NCBI GenBank assembly: GCA_015069295.1
Contig: SVIW01000010.1
Span: 1 to 64,000 of the forward strand
DNA from: Clostridiales bacterium
Lineage (GTDB): Bacteria; Bacillota; Clostridia; Christensenellales; Borkfalkiaceae
Direction: 5' to 3'
DNA length: 64,000 nt
A model generated the notes under the pieces. The model was not told the DNA's origin, made no database searches, and saw only the letters and a list, made by a program, of their open reading frames with translations. This document shows positions 23,020 through 32,761 of this stretch, piece after piece. Made by a program: the position numbers and the translations under genes. Within the stretch, counting starts at the first letter, position 1. The number at the start of each line of letters is the position of its first letter.

Positions 23020-25965
23020 TTACTGATTAATTGCCGCCACCAAGCTGCGCAAACGGATTTTGACAACGCCGAGGTTGTTTATCTCGTCTATTTTGATTTG
23101 AGTATATAGCTTGCCGTTGCTTTCCATAATCGTACGAATCTCGTCCGTCGTCAAAGCGTCGATGCCGCAACCAAACGACACGAGCTGTACCAAATGCACG
23201 TCCTTTTGACGGCAAGCGTACTCTGCCGCGCGGTACAACCTTGCGTGGTACGTCCATTGGTTTAACACGTTCACCTCGACTATGGGTGCCTCGTCTGCAA
23301 TACTATCCTCGGAAATAACCGCCAAGCCCAGAGAAGAAATCAGCTTCCCGATACCGTGATTGATTTCCGGATCGGCGTGATAGGGTCTGCCCACCAGCAC
23401 GATGGTTTGTTTGCCCGCTTCGCGCGCCGAGGATAAAATTTCCTTTCCCTTTGCCCGAACGTCCGCTTGATATTTTTGTAGCGCAGTAAAGCCCGCTCTT
23501 AAACCAAGCGAAATTTCCTTTTTCGTTACGCCGTAGCCTTGCAAGGAATGATACAGATTGCGCACCGCCGTCTTGCGCTCGTTTAAATCGACGTAAGGGG
23601 AGAGGAAATTTTCTTCCGTCAAACGTTCGTTGTTCGCTTTCAACAGCTCCGCATAATACGCCACGATAGGGCAGTTATAATGATTGGTAGACGATTTTTC
23701 GTCCACGTTATAGCTTTCGCAAGGGTAGAAGATAAAATCGACCCCGTCGTTTAACAGGCTTTCTATATGCCCGTGCATCAGCTTTGCAGGATAGCAAACG
23801 GTGTCGCTTGCAACCGTATGCTGTCCTTTAAAATACAGCCCGCGCGAGCTTCTTTCGCTGACTTTGACTTCAAAACGCAGCGTTTTAAAAAACGCCGTCC
23901 AGAAAGGAAGCTGTTCGAACATTACCAGCTGGAAGGGCAGACCTACCACCCCTCTTTGCTCGTTCGCCTCGTACCTGCCCTCTTCTTTTTGCTCTACGCA
24001 AGAAAGCAGACGCTCGTATTTATATTCGTAAATATTCCATTTTCCGTCCTGCGGTTTTTGACCTGCGCCCCGTTCGCACTTATTGCCCGAAATAAACCGT
24101 CCGCCGTCTTCAAAGGTCAAAATATTGATATTGCAGTTCGACGTGCAGCCCTTGCAATTCGTCGCGCGGGATTTATAAGAGAATTTTTCCAAGTCTTGCG
24201 CGGAAAGCAAGGTAGAAACCGCGTCTTGCGCTTGCGTTTCTTTGGCGTACAACGCCGCCCCGAACGCACCCATCAGCCCGGCAATAGCGGGACGGACGAC
24301 CTGCCTTCCCGTTTCCATTTCAAACGAACGCAATACCGCGTCGTTGATAAACGTGCCCCCTTGCGCTACGATATGTTTCCCCAATTCTTCGGGGGTTTTT
24401 GCTCGGATAACCTTATAAACGGCGTTTTTAACGATGGAAGAGGACAAGCCCGCGGAAATATCTTCCACCGACGCCCCCTCTTTTTGCGCTTGTTTTACCG
24501 CGCTGTTCATAAACACCGTACACCGTGAGCCGAGCTCGACGGGTTTTTTCGCAAACAAGCCAAGGCGGGCAAAGCTTTCTACGTCCATATCCATTGCCTT
24601 GGCAAAGGTCTGGATAAACGAGCCGCAGCCCGACGAACAAGCTTCGTTGAGCATAATCGAATCGATTGCTCCGTTTTTCACCTTAAAGCATTTGATATCC
24701 TGCCCGCCGATGTCGATGATGAAATCGACGAGGGGATTGAAATGCACCGCCGCTTTAAAATGCGCCACCGTTTCCACGATACCGAAATCCATTTTCAGCG
24801 CCGCGCGAAGCATATCCTCGCCGTAACCCGTTACCGCCGCTCCGCGGATTATCAAGCCCGTTTTGGGCATCAGCGAATACATTTCCCGCAATTTTTCCAC
24901 GACGATATCGAGGGGCTGCCCGTTGTTCGATTGGTAATGTGAATACAACACGCGGCAGTCGGAAGTTATCAGCATCAGCTTCGTCGTCGTCGAGCCGCTG
25001 TCTATTCCCAAGTACGCGTCCCCTTGATAGGTACGGATATCTGCAAATTCCAAATCGCTGCGCTTATGCCGCGCCACAAACTCCTCGTATTGGCTGCGGT
25101 TTTCAAAAAGCGGCTTGCCGCGCACGACTTCGTCGCTGGCTTTCGAATCGCGAATCTTCTTTATCACGGCTTCCAAACCCGTTTCCGTTTCGTCCGTATT
25201 GGCAAGCGCCGCCCCCGTCGCAATAAACACGGGCGCGTTTTCGGGGAATATCGCGTGTTCCTCGTCCAAATTCAGCGTACTCGTAAACGCCGCCCGCAAC
25301 GCTTTTAAGAAATGCAAAGGACCGCCTAAAAACAAAACCTTGCCTTTTATTTTTCTGCCCTGCGCTAAGCCCGAAACCGTCTGTTCGACGACGGCACGGA
25401 AAATGGAAGCGGCGATATCCGCCTTTGCCGCGCCCTGATTGATGAGGGGCTGGATATCCGATTTCGCAAACACCCCGCAACGGGATGCAATGGGATATAC
25501 TTTCTCCGCCGTTAGCGCAAGCTTGTCCATTTCTCCAACGCTGATATCTAAAAGAGTCGCCATCTGGTCGATGAACGCGCCCGTACCGCCCGCGCAGCTG
25601 CCGTTCATACGCTGCTCGGTCCCGCCCGTCAGGAAAATGATTTTCGCGTCCTCGCCGCCGAGCTCCACCGCGACGTCCGCGTCGGGATAAAAGCCTTTGA
25701 TGGCGATAAACGCCGCCTGCACCTCTTGCACGAAGGCAATCCCGCTTTTTTCCGCAAGCCCAAGCCCCGCGCTGCCGGTTATCGACACGCGGAATTTTGC
25801 GTTTGGAAAGGCTTGTCCTACCTTTTCCAAAGCAGACAGCACGCATTCTTTGACGCGGGAAAAATGCCGTTCGTAGCTTGTGTAGACGATTTCCTTCGTT
25901 GCCGCCGCAAGAACCGCTGTTTTTACCGTAGTCGAACCGACGTCAATACCCAATAAATAAGTCAT
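23020..25965 (-). CDS. acyl-CoA dehydratase activase, tandem BadF/BcrA ATPase domains plus DUF2229
   Basis: 981 residues. Two ASKHA ATPase modules are visible: residues 1-265 (LGIDVGSTTVK, VELGGEDAK, cluster Cys in GSCAGGTGAF and SRCGVF) and about 320-590 (LGIDSGSTTTK, IDIGGQDIK, ACSSGCGSF and GSRCTVF). Then a Cys-rich linker (CKGCTSNCNINI, NKCERGAG) and a DUF2229 region (about 675-960, with FYPCESYN and VSFGCGIDA). The activase donates high-energy electrons to the HgdB-like partner downstream at the cost of ATP, an oxygen-sensitive system. Pathway unknown. Confidence 0.9.
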   Translation of the reverse strand: MTYLLGIDVGSTTVKTAVLAAATKEIVYTSYERHFSRVKECVLSALEKVGQAFPNAKFRVSITGSAGLGLAEKSGIAFVQEVQAAFIAIKGFYPDADVAVELGGEDAKIIFLTGGTEQRMNGSCAGGTGAFIDQMATLLDISVGEMDKLALTAEKVYPIASRCGVFAKSDIQPLINQGAAKADIAASIFRAVVEQTVSGLAQGRKIKGKVLFLGGPLHFLKALRAAFTSTLNLDEEHAIFPENAPVFIATGAALANTDETETGLEAVIKKIRDSKASDEVVRGKPLFENRSQYEEFVARHKRSDLEFADIRTYQGDAYLGIDSGSTTTKLMLITSDCRVLYSHYQSNNGQPLDIVVEKLREMYSLMPKTGLIIRGAAVTGYGEDMLRAALKMDFGIVETVAHFKAAVHFNPLVDFIIDIGGQDIKCFKVKNGAIDSIMLNEACSSGCGSFIQTFAKAMDMDVESFARLGLFAKKPVELGSRCTVFMNSAVKQAQKEGASVEDISAGLSSSIVKNAVYKVIRAKTPEELGKHIVAQGGTFINDAVLRSFEMETGRQVVRPAIAGLMGAFGAALYAKETQAQDAVSTLLSAQDLEKFSYKSRATNCKGCTSNCNINILTFEDGGRFISGNKCERGAGQKPQDGKWNIYEYKYERLLSCVEQKEEGRYEANEQRGVVGLPFQLVMFEQLPFWTAFFKTLRFEVKVSERSSRGLYFKGQHTVASDTVCYPAKLMHGHIESLLNDGVDFIFYPCESYNVDEKSSTNHYNCPIVAYYAELLKANNERLTEENFLSPYVDLNERKTAVRNLYHSLQGYGVTKKEISLGLRAGFTALQKYQADVRAKGKEILSSAREAGKQTIVLVGRPYHADPEINHGIGKLISSLGLAVISEDSIADEAPIVEVNVLNQWTYHARLYRAAEYACRQKDVHLVQLVSFGCGIDALTTDEIRTIMESNGKLYTQIKIDEINNLGVVKIRLRSLVAAINQ

Positions 25966-25979
25966 AAGCTTTATACCCC

Positions 25980-26023
25980 ATAGTATACTATTATAATTAT
26001 ACCACCTTTTTGTGTTTTTTCAA
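25980..26023 (-). promoter_or_regulatory. promoter and palindrome for the activase operon
   Basis: TTGAAA (26018-26023), 16 bp, TATAAT (25996-26001) on the minus strand. A perfect 12-bp palindrome ATAGTATACTAT (25980-25991) covers the expected transcription start, a plausible operator. Confidence 0.6.
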
Positions 26024-26150
26024 TGATATTTTCAAAGAAAAATAGTCTTTTTTATAAAAAAATTTATATTTTCACTCTTCCCCCTACCCAGGTATGCGTT
26101 TACCATAGTCCCGATTTTGGAAACTTTATCAATTTTTCCTTGATAAACCG

Positions 26151-26180
26151 TTGACAAACGGGGCTTAAAAGGAGTATAAT
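26151..26180 (+). promoter_or_regulatory. promoter for glnN
   Basis: Consensus TTGACA, 18 bp, TATAAT. Predicted start near 26187, giving a leader of about 100 nt. Confidence 0.8.
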
Positions 26181-26188
26181 AAACGTAC

Positions 26189-26247
26189 GTATGGCAAAGG
26201 TGCCACAAGGTTTTATCCCTGTTGCCTTTGTCTTTTTTCGTTTTTTT
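26189..26247 (+). promoter_or_regulatory. leader attenuator upstream of glutamine synthetase
   Basis: The leader can form a small hairpin GGCA-AAGG-TGCC, or a longer one in which CAAAGG (26195-26200) pairs with CCTTTG (26225-26230), followed by T tracts as in an intrinsic terminator. The two share the AAGG bases and are mutually exclusive. This looks like transcription attenuation before glnN. It does not match the glutamine riboswitch known from cyanobacteria, and I cannot show ANTAR-type hexaloops. Confidence 0.6.
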
Positions 26248-26285
26248 ACGAACGGAGCCTATTTTACCAAAGGAGTACGCAAGCT

Positions 26286-28376
26286 ATGAAACTAATATCC
26301 GATTATTTCGGGTGTAACGTCTTTGACGACAAGGTGATGAAAGAACGCCTTTCCGAGGAAACCTACGAGTTGTTGAAACGCACCATTCAACACGGCAGAA
26401 GTTTAAACCTGTCCGTGGCAAACGCCGTGGCAAACGCTATGAAAGAATGGGCAATCGAATTGGGGGCAACCCATTACACCCATTGGTTTCAGCCTCTGAC
26501 GGGGATTACGGCGGAAAAGCACGACAGCTTTATCTCCCCCGATAAAAACGGCAACGTCATTATGGAATTTTCGGGCAAAGAATTGATCAAAGGCGAATCG
26601 GACGCCTCTTCTTTCCCCTCCGGCGGCTTACGCGCCACCTTTGAAGCCCGCGGCTATACCGCTTGGGACGCAACCTCGTACGCGTTTATTAAAGACGGCG
26701 TGCTTTGTATTCCCACGGCGTTTTGCTCGTACAGCGGCGACGCTTTGGATAACAAAACCCCTCTGCTGCGTTCGATGGAAGCCATCAACCGTCAAGCGAT
26801 GCGGGTATTAAAACTGTTTGGCAACGAAAACGTTACCTCGATAAAAACGACGGTCGGGCCCGAACAAGAATACTTCCTTGTGGATAAGGAAGCTTTCAAT
26901 CAAAGAAAAGACCTTATCTATACGGGTCGCACTTTGTTCGGCGCAAACCCGCCCAAAGGACAGGAGTTAGAGGACCATTATTTCGGCGTTATCAAGCCCC
27001 GCGTGCAAGCGTTTATGAAGGATTTGAACGAGGAGCTTTGGAAACTGGGGGTTTTGGCAAAGACCGAACACAACGAAGCCGCGCCTGCACAGCACGAACT
27101 GGCGCCCATCTTCACCACGACGAACATCGCGGCGGATCACAACCAGCTGATGATGGAGTCAATGCAAAAAATCGCAAAAAAACACGACCTCGTTTGCCTG
27201 CTGCACGAAAAGCCGTTCAAGGGCGTCAACGGCAGCGGGAAACATAACAACTGGTCGATTTCCACAAACACAGGCGTAAACCTGTTAGAACCGGGCGACA
27301 CGCCTTCGGAAAACGCGCAGTTCTTGCTCTTCCTCTGTTCGGTCATCAAAGCCGTGGACGAATACCAAGACCTTTTGCGGGTTTCCGTGGCTTCCGCAGG
27401 CAACGACCACCGCTTGGGCGCGCACGAAGCACCGCCTGCCGTCGTATCCATTTTCCTTGGCACTGAATTGACGGAAATCCTTGAATCCATTGAAACGGAT
27501 ACTCCCTACGGGGCAAAGGAAAAGGAACTGCTCCGCGTCGGCGTACATACGATGCCGAAGTTCCCCAAAGACACGACCGACCGTAACCGTACCTCGCCGT
27601 TTGCGTTCACGAATAACAAATTCGAGTTCCGTATGCTCGGCTCGGCGGCGTCGGTTTCCGCGCCGAACACCATTTTGAATACGGCGGTTGCCGAAGTTTT
27701 GAAACAATTTGCCGACAGATTGGAAAACGCGGAAAATTTCGAAACGGCGTTGCACGATCTTATCAAAGAAACGATCACCAATCACAAGCGTATCATCTTC
27801 AACGGCAACGGTTACGACGACGCTTGGATAAAAGAAGCGGAAGGCCGCGGACTGCTTAATTTGAAAACCACGCCCGACGCCCTGCCCCATTTCGTCAAGG
27901 AAAAGAACGTCAAGCTTTTCACCGAGCACAAAGTATTTACCGAAAGAGAAATCTATTCTCGTTACGATATTTTGTTGCAAAACTATTGCAAAATCCTCAA
28001 TATTGAGGGAAAGACGATGGTGGATATGGCAAAGAAAGATATTCTGCCCGCCGTCAGCGAATACAGTCAAACCTTGGCAAACACCATTCTTTCCAAGAAA
28101 GGCGTTTCCAAACATCTCGACTGCTCGTACGAAACGGAAGTTTTAGAGCAAATTTCTACGCTTACCGCAAGCGCATACAAGCACGTGAAAGAACTTGAAA
28201 AAGCTTTGTTCCTTTGCAAGAAAGGAAACGACGCAACGGAAAAAGCCTTCTTCTATAAAGACGAAGTATTGCCCGTAATGGTAGGACTTCGTAAAGACGT
28301 AGACGAGTTGGAAACCCTCGTTTCCTCCAATTATTGGCCTATCCCCACCTACGGCGATTTGCTCTTCGGGGTGTAA
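26286..28376 (+). CDS. glnN: glutamine synthetase type III
   Basis: GSIII of 696 residues, far longer than GSI, making glutamine from glutamate, ammonia and ATP as a dodecamer. Family segments [20 protein letters not shown] (about 115-134), [10 protein letters not shown] (about 195), [16 protein letters not shown] and [13 protein letters not shown] are present. A promoter and attenuator-like leader precede it and the NH3-dependent NAD synthetase follows 23 bp downstream, so ammonia assimilation and NAD synthesis may be co-expressed. Confidence 0.97.
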   Translation: MKLISDYFGCNVFDDKVMKERLSEETYELLKRTIQHGRSLNLSVANAVANAMKEWAIELGATHYTHWFQPLTGITAEKHDSFISPDKNGNVIMEFSGKELIKGESDASSFPSGGLRATFEARGYTAWDATSYAFIKDGVLCIPTAFCSYSGDALDNKTPLLRSMEAINRQAMRVLKLFGNENVTSIKTTVGPEQEYFLVDKEAFNQRKDLIYTGRTLFGANPPKGQELEDHYFGVIKPRVQAFMKDLNEELWKLGVLAKTEHNEAAPAQHELAPIFTTTNIAADHNQLMMESMQKIAKKHDLVCLLHEKPFKGVNGSGKHNNWSISTNTGVNLLEPGDTPSENAQFLLFLCSVIKAVDEYQDLLRVSVASAGNDHRLGAHEAPPAVVSIFLGTELTEILESIETDTPYGAKEKELLRVGVHTMPKFPKDTTDRNRTSPFAFTNNKFEFRMLGSAASVSAPNTILNTAVAEVLKQFADRLENAENFETALHDLIKETITNHKRIIFNGNGYDDAWIKEAEGRGLLNLKTTPDALPHFVKEKNVKLFTEHKVFTEREIYSRYDILLQNYCKILNIEGKTMVDMAKKDILPAVSEYSQTLANTILSKKGVSKHLDCSYETEVLEQISTLTASAYKHVKELEKALFLCKKGNDATEKAFFYKDEVLPVMVGLRKDVDELETLVSSNYWPIPTYGDLLFGV

Positions 28377-28399
28377 TTTAAATTTTCATAAGAGGTCGT

Positions 28400-29143
28400 A
28401 TGCAAAATTTTAACGCAGAACAAGCGGCGAAAGACGCCGTACAATGGATTCGCGATTGGTTCGAACAAAACGGCAAAGGCTGTAACGCCGTCGTTGGGAT
28501 TTCAGGCGGAAAGGATTCGAGCATCGTTGCCGCCCTTTGCGCAGAAGCCTTGGGAAAAGAGCGGGTTATCGGGGTGTTAATGCCCAACGGCGAACAACCC
28601 GATATTGACTGTTCAAAACAACTCGTTGCATACCTGGGTATCCCTTATTACGTTTGCAACGTCCAAGCGGGCGTAAACGGCGTGTTGCAGGCTTTGCAAG
28701 ACGCAGGGGTGGAAGTCAGCCGACAAACCACCGTCAATCTCCCCCCGCGTATCCGTATGTCTACCTTATACGCACTCTCGCAATCGAACAACGGGCGGGT
28801 TGCCAACACCTGCAACCTCTCCGAAGATTGGGTAGGCTATTCCACTCGTTACGGCGACGCCGCGGGCGATTTTGCGCCTTTGGGAAAACTCACGGTACAA
28901 GAAGTGAAAGCGATTGGACGGTATTTGGGTTTACCTGAAAACCTCATTGAGAAAGTTCCCTCCGACGGTTTGACCGATCGGACGGACGAGGATAATTTAG
29001 GTTTTACCTACGCCGTATTGGACAAATATATTCGTACGGGTGTATGCGAAGACGAAAACACGAAAGCGCGCATTGACCGACTGCACGCCTTAAACGAGTT
29101 TAAGTTAAAACCCATTCCCTGCTTTGAATATCAACCCAAATAA
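28400..29143 (+). CDS. nadE: NH3-dependent NAD+ synthetase
   Basis: Adenylates and amidates nicotinate adenine dinucleotide to NAD. P-loop GISGGKDSSIVAALC (residues 34-48) and SEDWVGYSTRYGD, DGLTDRTDE segments are typical. At 247 residues it lacks the glutaminase domain, so it depends on free ammonia. It is second in the glnN operon, and pncB (47041) supplies upstream nicotinate salvage. Confidence 0.95.
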   Translation: MQNFNAEQAAKDAVQWIRDWFEQNGKGCNAVVGISGGKDSSIVAALCAEALGKERVIGVLMPNGEQPDIDCSKQLVAYLGIPYYVCNVQAGVNGVLQALQDAGVEVSRQTTVNLPPRIRMSTLYALSQSNNGRVANTCNLSEDWVGYSTRYGDAAGDFAPLGKLTVQEVKAIGRYLGLPENLIEKVPSDGLTDRTDEDNLGFTYAVLDKYIRTGVCEDENTKARIDRLHALNEFKLKPIPCFEYQPK

Positions 29144-29148
29144 AAGCA

Positions 29149-29183
29149 AAAAACTCACCGACTAAAAGCGGTGAGTTTTTTAT
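29149..29183. terminator. bidirectional terminator, nadE and mgsA
   Basis: An 11-bp stem AAAACTCACCG/CGGTGAGTTTT with T runs on both strands between convergent genes. Confidence 0.92.
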
Positions 29184-29198
29184 TAAATACGTACCTGG

Positions 29199-29594
29199 TT
29201 ATGCCTTTTCTTCTAAAAGTGTAGAGTGCATAACGTAATCTGCCGTTGCGCGGTTGGTTGCGATGGGAATATCGTACACCACGGCGATACGCAGCAGCGC
29301 TTTTACGTCGGGATCGTGCGGTTGCGAAGACAACGGATCCCAAAAGAAAATCACCACGTCGATTTTCTTTTCCGCCACCTTTGCCCCGATTTGCTGGTCG
29401 CCGCCAAGCGGACCCGAAAGATACCGTTTTACCTTTAAATCGGTTGCTTCGGAAATCAATCTCGCCGTCGTACCCGTCCCGCAAAGCTCGTAATTTTTCA
29501 AGGTTTCCTTATTCTTCAAAGCCCAGTTGACGATATCCGCCTTTTTGTTGTCGTGCGCAATCAACGCTATCGTTTTTATCTTTTTTTGTTTCAT
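29199..29594 (-). CDS. mgsA: methylglyoxal synthase
   Basis: Converts dihydroxyacetone phosphate to methylglyoxal and phosphate, an overflow bypass of glycolysis. 131 residues, normal length. The signatures IALIAHDNKK (9-18), CGTGTTARLI (phosphate binding), SGPLGGDQQIG with the catalytic Asp, and WDPLSSQPHDPDVKALLR are all present. It is transcribed alone. Confidence 0.96.
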   Translation of the reverse strand: MKQKKIKTIALIAHDNKKADIVNWALKNKETLKNYELCGTGTTARLISEATDLKVKRYLSGPLGGDQQIGAKVAEKKIDVVIFFWDPLSSQPHDPDVKALLRIAVVYDIPIATNRATADYVMHSTLLEEKA

Positions 29595-29614
29595 ACTTTT
29601 CCTCCGTTATGTTT

Positions 29615-29643
29615 ATTATAACGGATTTTTTCATAAAAGTCAA
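29615..29643 (-). promoter_or_regulatory. promoter for mgsA
   Basis: TTGACT, 17 bp, TATAAT on the minus strand, 21 bp upstream of the start codon. Confidence 0.75.
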
Positions 29644-29680
29644 AAGAACGGACGACAAAATATCGCCCGTTCTTCTTTAT
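29638..29680 (-). terminator. terminator of the putative permease gene
   Basis: Stem AAGAACGGnCGA paired with TCGnCCGTTCTT and a T-rich tail on the minus strand. It slightly overlaps the mgsA -35 box. Confidence 0.75.
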
Positions 29681-29692
29681 TTTTCCATCTCT

Positions 29693-30256
29693 TTATTTTA
29701 CAAAAGCGGTCGTGATAAAGTCCCCTACCCAAAGGATTGCAAAAGCGATAGATAAAACTACCGCAAGCCCCTTGGGGCATTTGTCCACCAATCTTTTTAA
29801 AAAGGGAAACAGCAGTTTCATAAACAAAAAAATCAACACCGTCCAAGAAAGGGAAACGGGCAAACAGATATACCCTTTAAACTGATAGGGATATTTTGAA
29901 TAATTCCAAAGCTTACGGTGAAAATACCGTTCGAAAAAAAGCCCGATAAAAAGCTCTAAGCCCGTGGGCAGCAAAAGCGCAAACAACAGATATAGCAACC
30001 TTCTTTTTACGGGGTCGTTTACTTTTTTTAAAAATCCCCGCCCCTCGTCGGGCGTACCAAACAGCAAATATATCCCCGTTAAACAACTGCCGTAAATGGG
30101 GCAAAACGGCAAACTTAAAAAACCGCGGTCTGAATATCTCCCCAAGGTAAGATAGACGAACGCCGTTTCGTACGCCCAGCCTAAAAAAGACAGCAAAACG
30201 AGCAATAAAAATAAATGCCAAACTCCGCCGACGGCGTTCTTTTTCGCAACCTGCAT
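29693..30256 (-). CDS. putative ABC transporter permease-like membrane protein (PF06541 type)
   Basis: 187 residues with about five membrane segments. The pattern FLGWAYETAFVYLTLGRYSDRG, FLSLPFCPIYGSCLTG, RKLWNYSKYPYQFKGYICL is that of the putative ABC-transporter type IV family. No ATPase gene adjoins, so the transport role is unproven. Ribosome site GGGGGCGAAAGG. Confidence 0.8.
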   Translation of the reverse strand: MQVAKKNAVGGVWHLFLLLVLLSFLGWAYETAFVYLTLGRYSDRGFLSLPFCPIYGSCLTGIYLLFGTPDEGRGFLKKVNDPVKRRLLYLLFALLLPTGLELFIGLFFERYFHRKLWNYSKYPYQFKGYICLPVSLSWTVLIFLFMKLLFPFLKRLVDKCPKGLAVVLSIAFAILWVGDFITTAFVK

Positions 30257-30327
30257 CCTTTCGCCCCCTCAAAACAGTTTGTTTCTTTTTCCTTGTTCAC
30301 ATACCTGCCCCGCCCTTTCAAACAAAA

Positions 30328-30362
30328 AAAACGGAAACCGAAGTTTCCGCTTTTTTTGTTTT
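30328..30362 (-). terminator. terminator of the fab-DegV operon
   Basis: Stem CGGAAAC/GTTTCCG flanked by A and T runs; works on both strands. Confidence 0.88.
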
Positions 30363-30367
30363 ACTTC

Positions 30368-31234
30368 TTATTTTCTGTCCGTTGCGTGGAATATTACCCC
30401 GATCGTTCCAGGTCCGCAGTGCGAACCGATAACGGGACCGATAGGCTGCATTTCGATATCCAAATCGCCAAACTGTTCCTTTAAGGAATCCACGAAGCCT
30501 TGCGCTTCCTCCTCGCAATCGGCGTGAATGACGAACACCTTATATTTATCCACGTCCAAGCCTTGGTTTTTTATATATTCGCGCAAAGTAAACAATGCCT
30601 TTCTCTTGCCCTTCACCTTGTTGACGTTGACAATTTTACCCTCCTTGTCAAAATGCAAAATCGGCTTGATTCCAAGAAGATTGCCCATCACTTTCGAAGC
30701 CCCGGAAATTCTGCCGCCGCGGTGCAAATAGGTAAGGTCGTCTACGACGAAATAGATTGCGGTATGCTTGATTACTTCGTCCAAATAAGCGTCCATCTCA
30801 TCCATGGTAGCCCCTTCTCTCCATTTGAGCGCCGCATAGTAAGTAACGAACCCGCTGCCCATACAAATCGATTTGCTGTCTTTAAAGCGGATTTCACGGT
30901 CGGGATATTTTTCCTTCAACTGCGCGATAACGTTTTTCATCGCGTTGAACGTGCCGCTCATTTGATGAGAAAAGGTTACGTAATAAATATCCTCGCCGCG
31001 CGCCAAGATAGGCTCGAAATATTCGGTATAAGCGTATTCGTTTAACGCCGCCGTTTTGGGGGTGGAGCCTTGCCGCATTCTTTCGAAGAAATGTTTAAAA
31101 TCGGTATTCTCCCCCATATCGTAAAAATATTCTTCCCCGTCTAAAATATACGGCATACGAATTACGTTTAATCCCAATTCTTGTACTTTCGTATACCAAA
31201 GCTCGCAATTAGAATCACAAAATAATTGATACAT
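30368..31234 (-). CDS. DegV family fatty-acid-binding protein (paralog 2)
   Basis: 288 residues, DegV/FakB fold, with CDSNCELWY, GSTPKTAALNEYAYTEYF, VTFSHQMSGTFNAM and the C-terminal GPVIGSHCGPGTIGVIF. It is the last gene of the fabK-fabZ operon, 17 bp behind fabZ. That position supports the fatty-acid carrier role known for DegV/FakB proteins and suggests coordination of fatty acid synthesis and uptake. Confidence 0.93.
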   Translation of the reverse strand: MYQLFCDSNCELWYTKVQELGLNVIRMPYILDGEEYFYDMGENTDFKHFFERMRQGSTPKTAALNEYAYTEYFEPILARGEDIYYVTFSHQMSGTFNAMKNVIAQLKEKYPDREIRFKDSKSICMGSGFVTYYAALKWREGATMDEMDAYLDEVIKHTAIYFVVDDLTYLHRGGRISGASKVMGNLLGIKPILHFDKEGKIVNVNKVKGKRKALFTLREYIKNQGLDVDKYKVFVIHADCEEEAQGFVDSLKEQFGDLDIEMQPIGPVIGSHCGPGTIGVIFHATDRK

Positions 31235-31251
31235 ACAATTTCATCTCCCGT

Positions 31252-31695
31252 TTAACTGTTTTCATTTTTTATTTTACTTTCATCCACGAGGGCGAAAGAA
31301 AATTCTCCGCTTAATACCAATTTGCCGTTTACCCGTCCTTCCGCTTTCATAAAATGAAACATCTTTAAAGAACGCAAGCGGGTACAAGTAAATTCTACCG
31401 TATCCCCCGGCCTAACCATACCTTTAAAACGCACGTTGTCCATACCCGCGTACAACGTAGCCTTGCCTTTTAAACCCTCAGGGTCCATCAAAAGACAGGA
31501 CGACTGCGCCGCCATTTCGCAAAGAATAACCCCCGGTACGACGGGATTGTTCGGGAAATGCCCTTTCAAAAAGAATTCGTCCCCACGCACGGTATATCTT
31601 CCCGTTACCGTGCCGTCCTCGTTTTTCACGATATCGTCCACCAAAGCCATCGGCTCGCGATGGGGCAATATACATTTTATCTCTTCTCTATCCAT
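31252..31695 (-). CDS. fabZ: 3-hydroxyacyl-ACP dehydratase FabZ
   Basis: Hot-dog-fold dehydratase of 147 residues acting in fatty acid elongation. Catalytic His in KGHFPNNPVVPGV and Glu in ILCEMAAQSS are present. The start is the ATG at 31695, whose GAGGAG ribosome site overlaps the fabK stop codon; an upstream in-frame extension is not family-like. Confidence 0.94.
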   Translation of the reverse strand: MDREEIKCILPHREPMALVDDIVKNEDGTVTGRYTVRGDEFFLKGHFPNNPVVPGVILCEMAAQSSCLLMDPEGLKGKATLYAGMDNVRFKGMVRPGDTVEFTCTRLRSLKMFHFMKAEGRVNGKLVLSGEFSFALVDESKIKNENS

Positions 31696-31705
31696 TCTTC
31701 TCTCC

Positions 31706-32653
31706 TCAACCAAGATAGGAAGCCGCATTCTTTAATACGGTTTCCGCTTCCAGCGCAAGCTCTTCCACGATTTCCCGACAAGTCTGCTCCTTTTTCACAA
31801 GCCCCGCAACCTGTCCGCAAAGGAAGGAACCGTTTTCCCAATCCCCGTCCTGCACCGCTTTTCTAAGCGCGCCCGCGCCAAAGCTCGTCAGCTCCTCGTC
31901 CGTAGCCGTCGGGTCTTTTTCCCGTTCTGCAAACAAACGGGTAAACGGATTTTTCAATGCGCGCGCGGGATGCCCGATCCGTCTGCCGTTGACAACCGTC
32001 GCGCTGTCCCCCGCTTTTATAACTCTGTCTTTATAGGTTTGGTGCACGTTACATTCTTTCGCGACCAAAAACCTCGTGCCAAGCTGCACGCCCTCCGCGC
32101 CAAGCATAAACGCCGCCGCAATTCCCCTGCCGTCCGCAATACCGCCCGCCGCTATTACGGGAATATCGACTGCGTCCACAACTTGCGGAATTAAGGGAAG
32201 CGTATGCGCTTCGCCGATATGTCCGCCCGATTCGCCGCCCTCGGCAACGACTGCCGTCGCGCCGCGCTTCGCCACCATTTGCGCCAAAGAAACGGACGCC
32301 ACCACGGGAATAACCTTTACCCCCGCGTCAATCCATTTTTTAATATACGGCAACGGATTCCCCGCCCCCGTCGTAACCACGGGCACCTTTTCCTCTACGA
32401 TTACTTCGGCAACTTCGGCGGTAAAGGGGCTCATTAGCATCACGTTGACCCCGAAAGGTTTGTCCGTCATAGAGCGCGCCTTTTTAATTTCCGCGCGGAG
32501 CTGCTCGCCGTTCATATTCATTCCCGCAATAATACCCAAACCGCCCGCGTTCGATACCGCCGCCGCCAAATCCGCGTCAGCAACCCACGCCATACCGCCT
32601 TGAAATACGGGATATTTTATACCAAGTATATCGCAAATCCTGCTCTTTAACAT
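31706..32653 (-). CDS. fabK: enoyl-ACP reductase II (FabK), FMN-dependent
   Basis: TIM-barrel flavoprotein that reduces enoyl-ACP; related to nitronate monooxygenases. 315 residues from the ATG at 32653 (GAGGG site). Segments YPVFQGGMAWVADADLAAAV, NAGGLGIIAGMN, EGGESGGHIGE and AAGGIADGRGIAAA are typical. Its place before fabZ favours FabK over nitronate monooxygenase. No other fab genes are in the window. Confidence 0.92.
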   Translation of the reverse strand: MLKSRICDILGIKYPVFQGGMAWVADADLAAAVSNAGGLGIIAGMNMNGEQLRAEIKKARSMTDKPFGVNVMLMSPFTAEVAEVIVEEKVPVVTTGAGNPLPYIKKWIDAGVKVIPVVASVSLAQMVAKRGATAVVAEGGESGGHIGEAHTLPLIPQVVDAVDIPVIAAGGIADGRGIAAAFMLGAEGVQLGTRFLVAKECNVHQTYKDRVIKAGDSATVVNGRRIGHPARALKNPFTRLFAEREKDPTATDEELTSFGAGALRKAVQDGDWENGSFLCGQVAGLVKKEQTCREIVEELALEAETVLKNAASYLG

Positions 32654-32693
32654 ATCGTTGCCCTCTTCCATTTCACTATAAAGCTACGATTTT

Positions 32694-32722
32694 ATTATAC
32701 CATACCCGAAAGGTCCTGTCAA
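32694..32722 (-). promoter_or_regulatory. promoter for fabK-fabZ-DegV
   Basis: Perfect TTGACA, 17 bp, TATAAT on the minus strand; start expected near 32687. Confidence 0.8.
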
Positions 32723-32761
32723 ACGTTTCACTCAAAAAGTCCCTCGTCTACGCGGTTGCCC

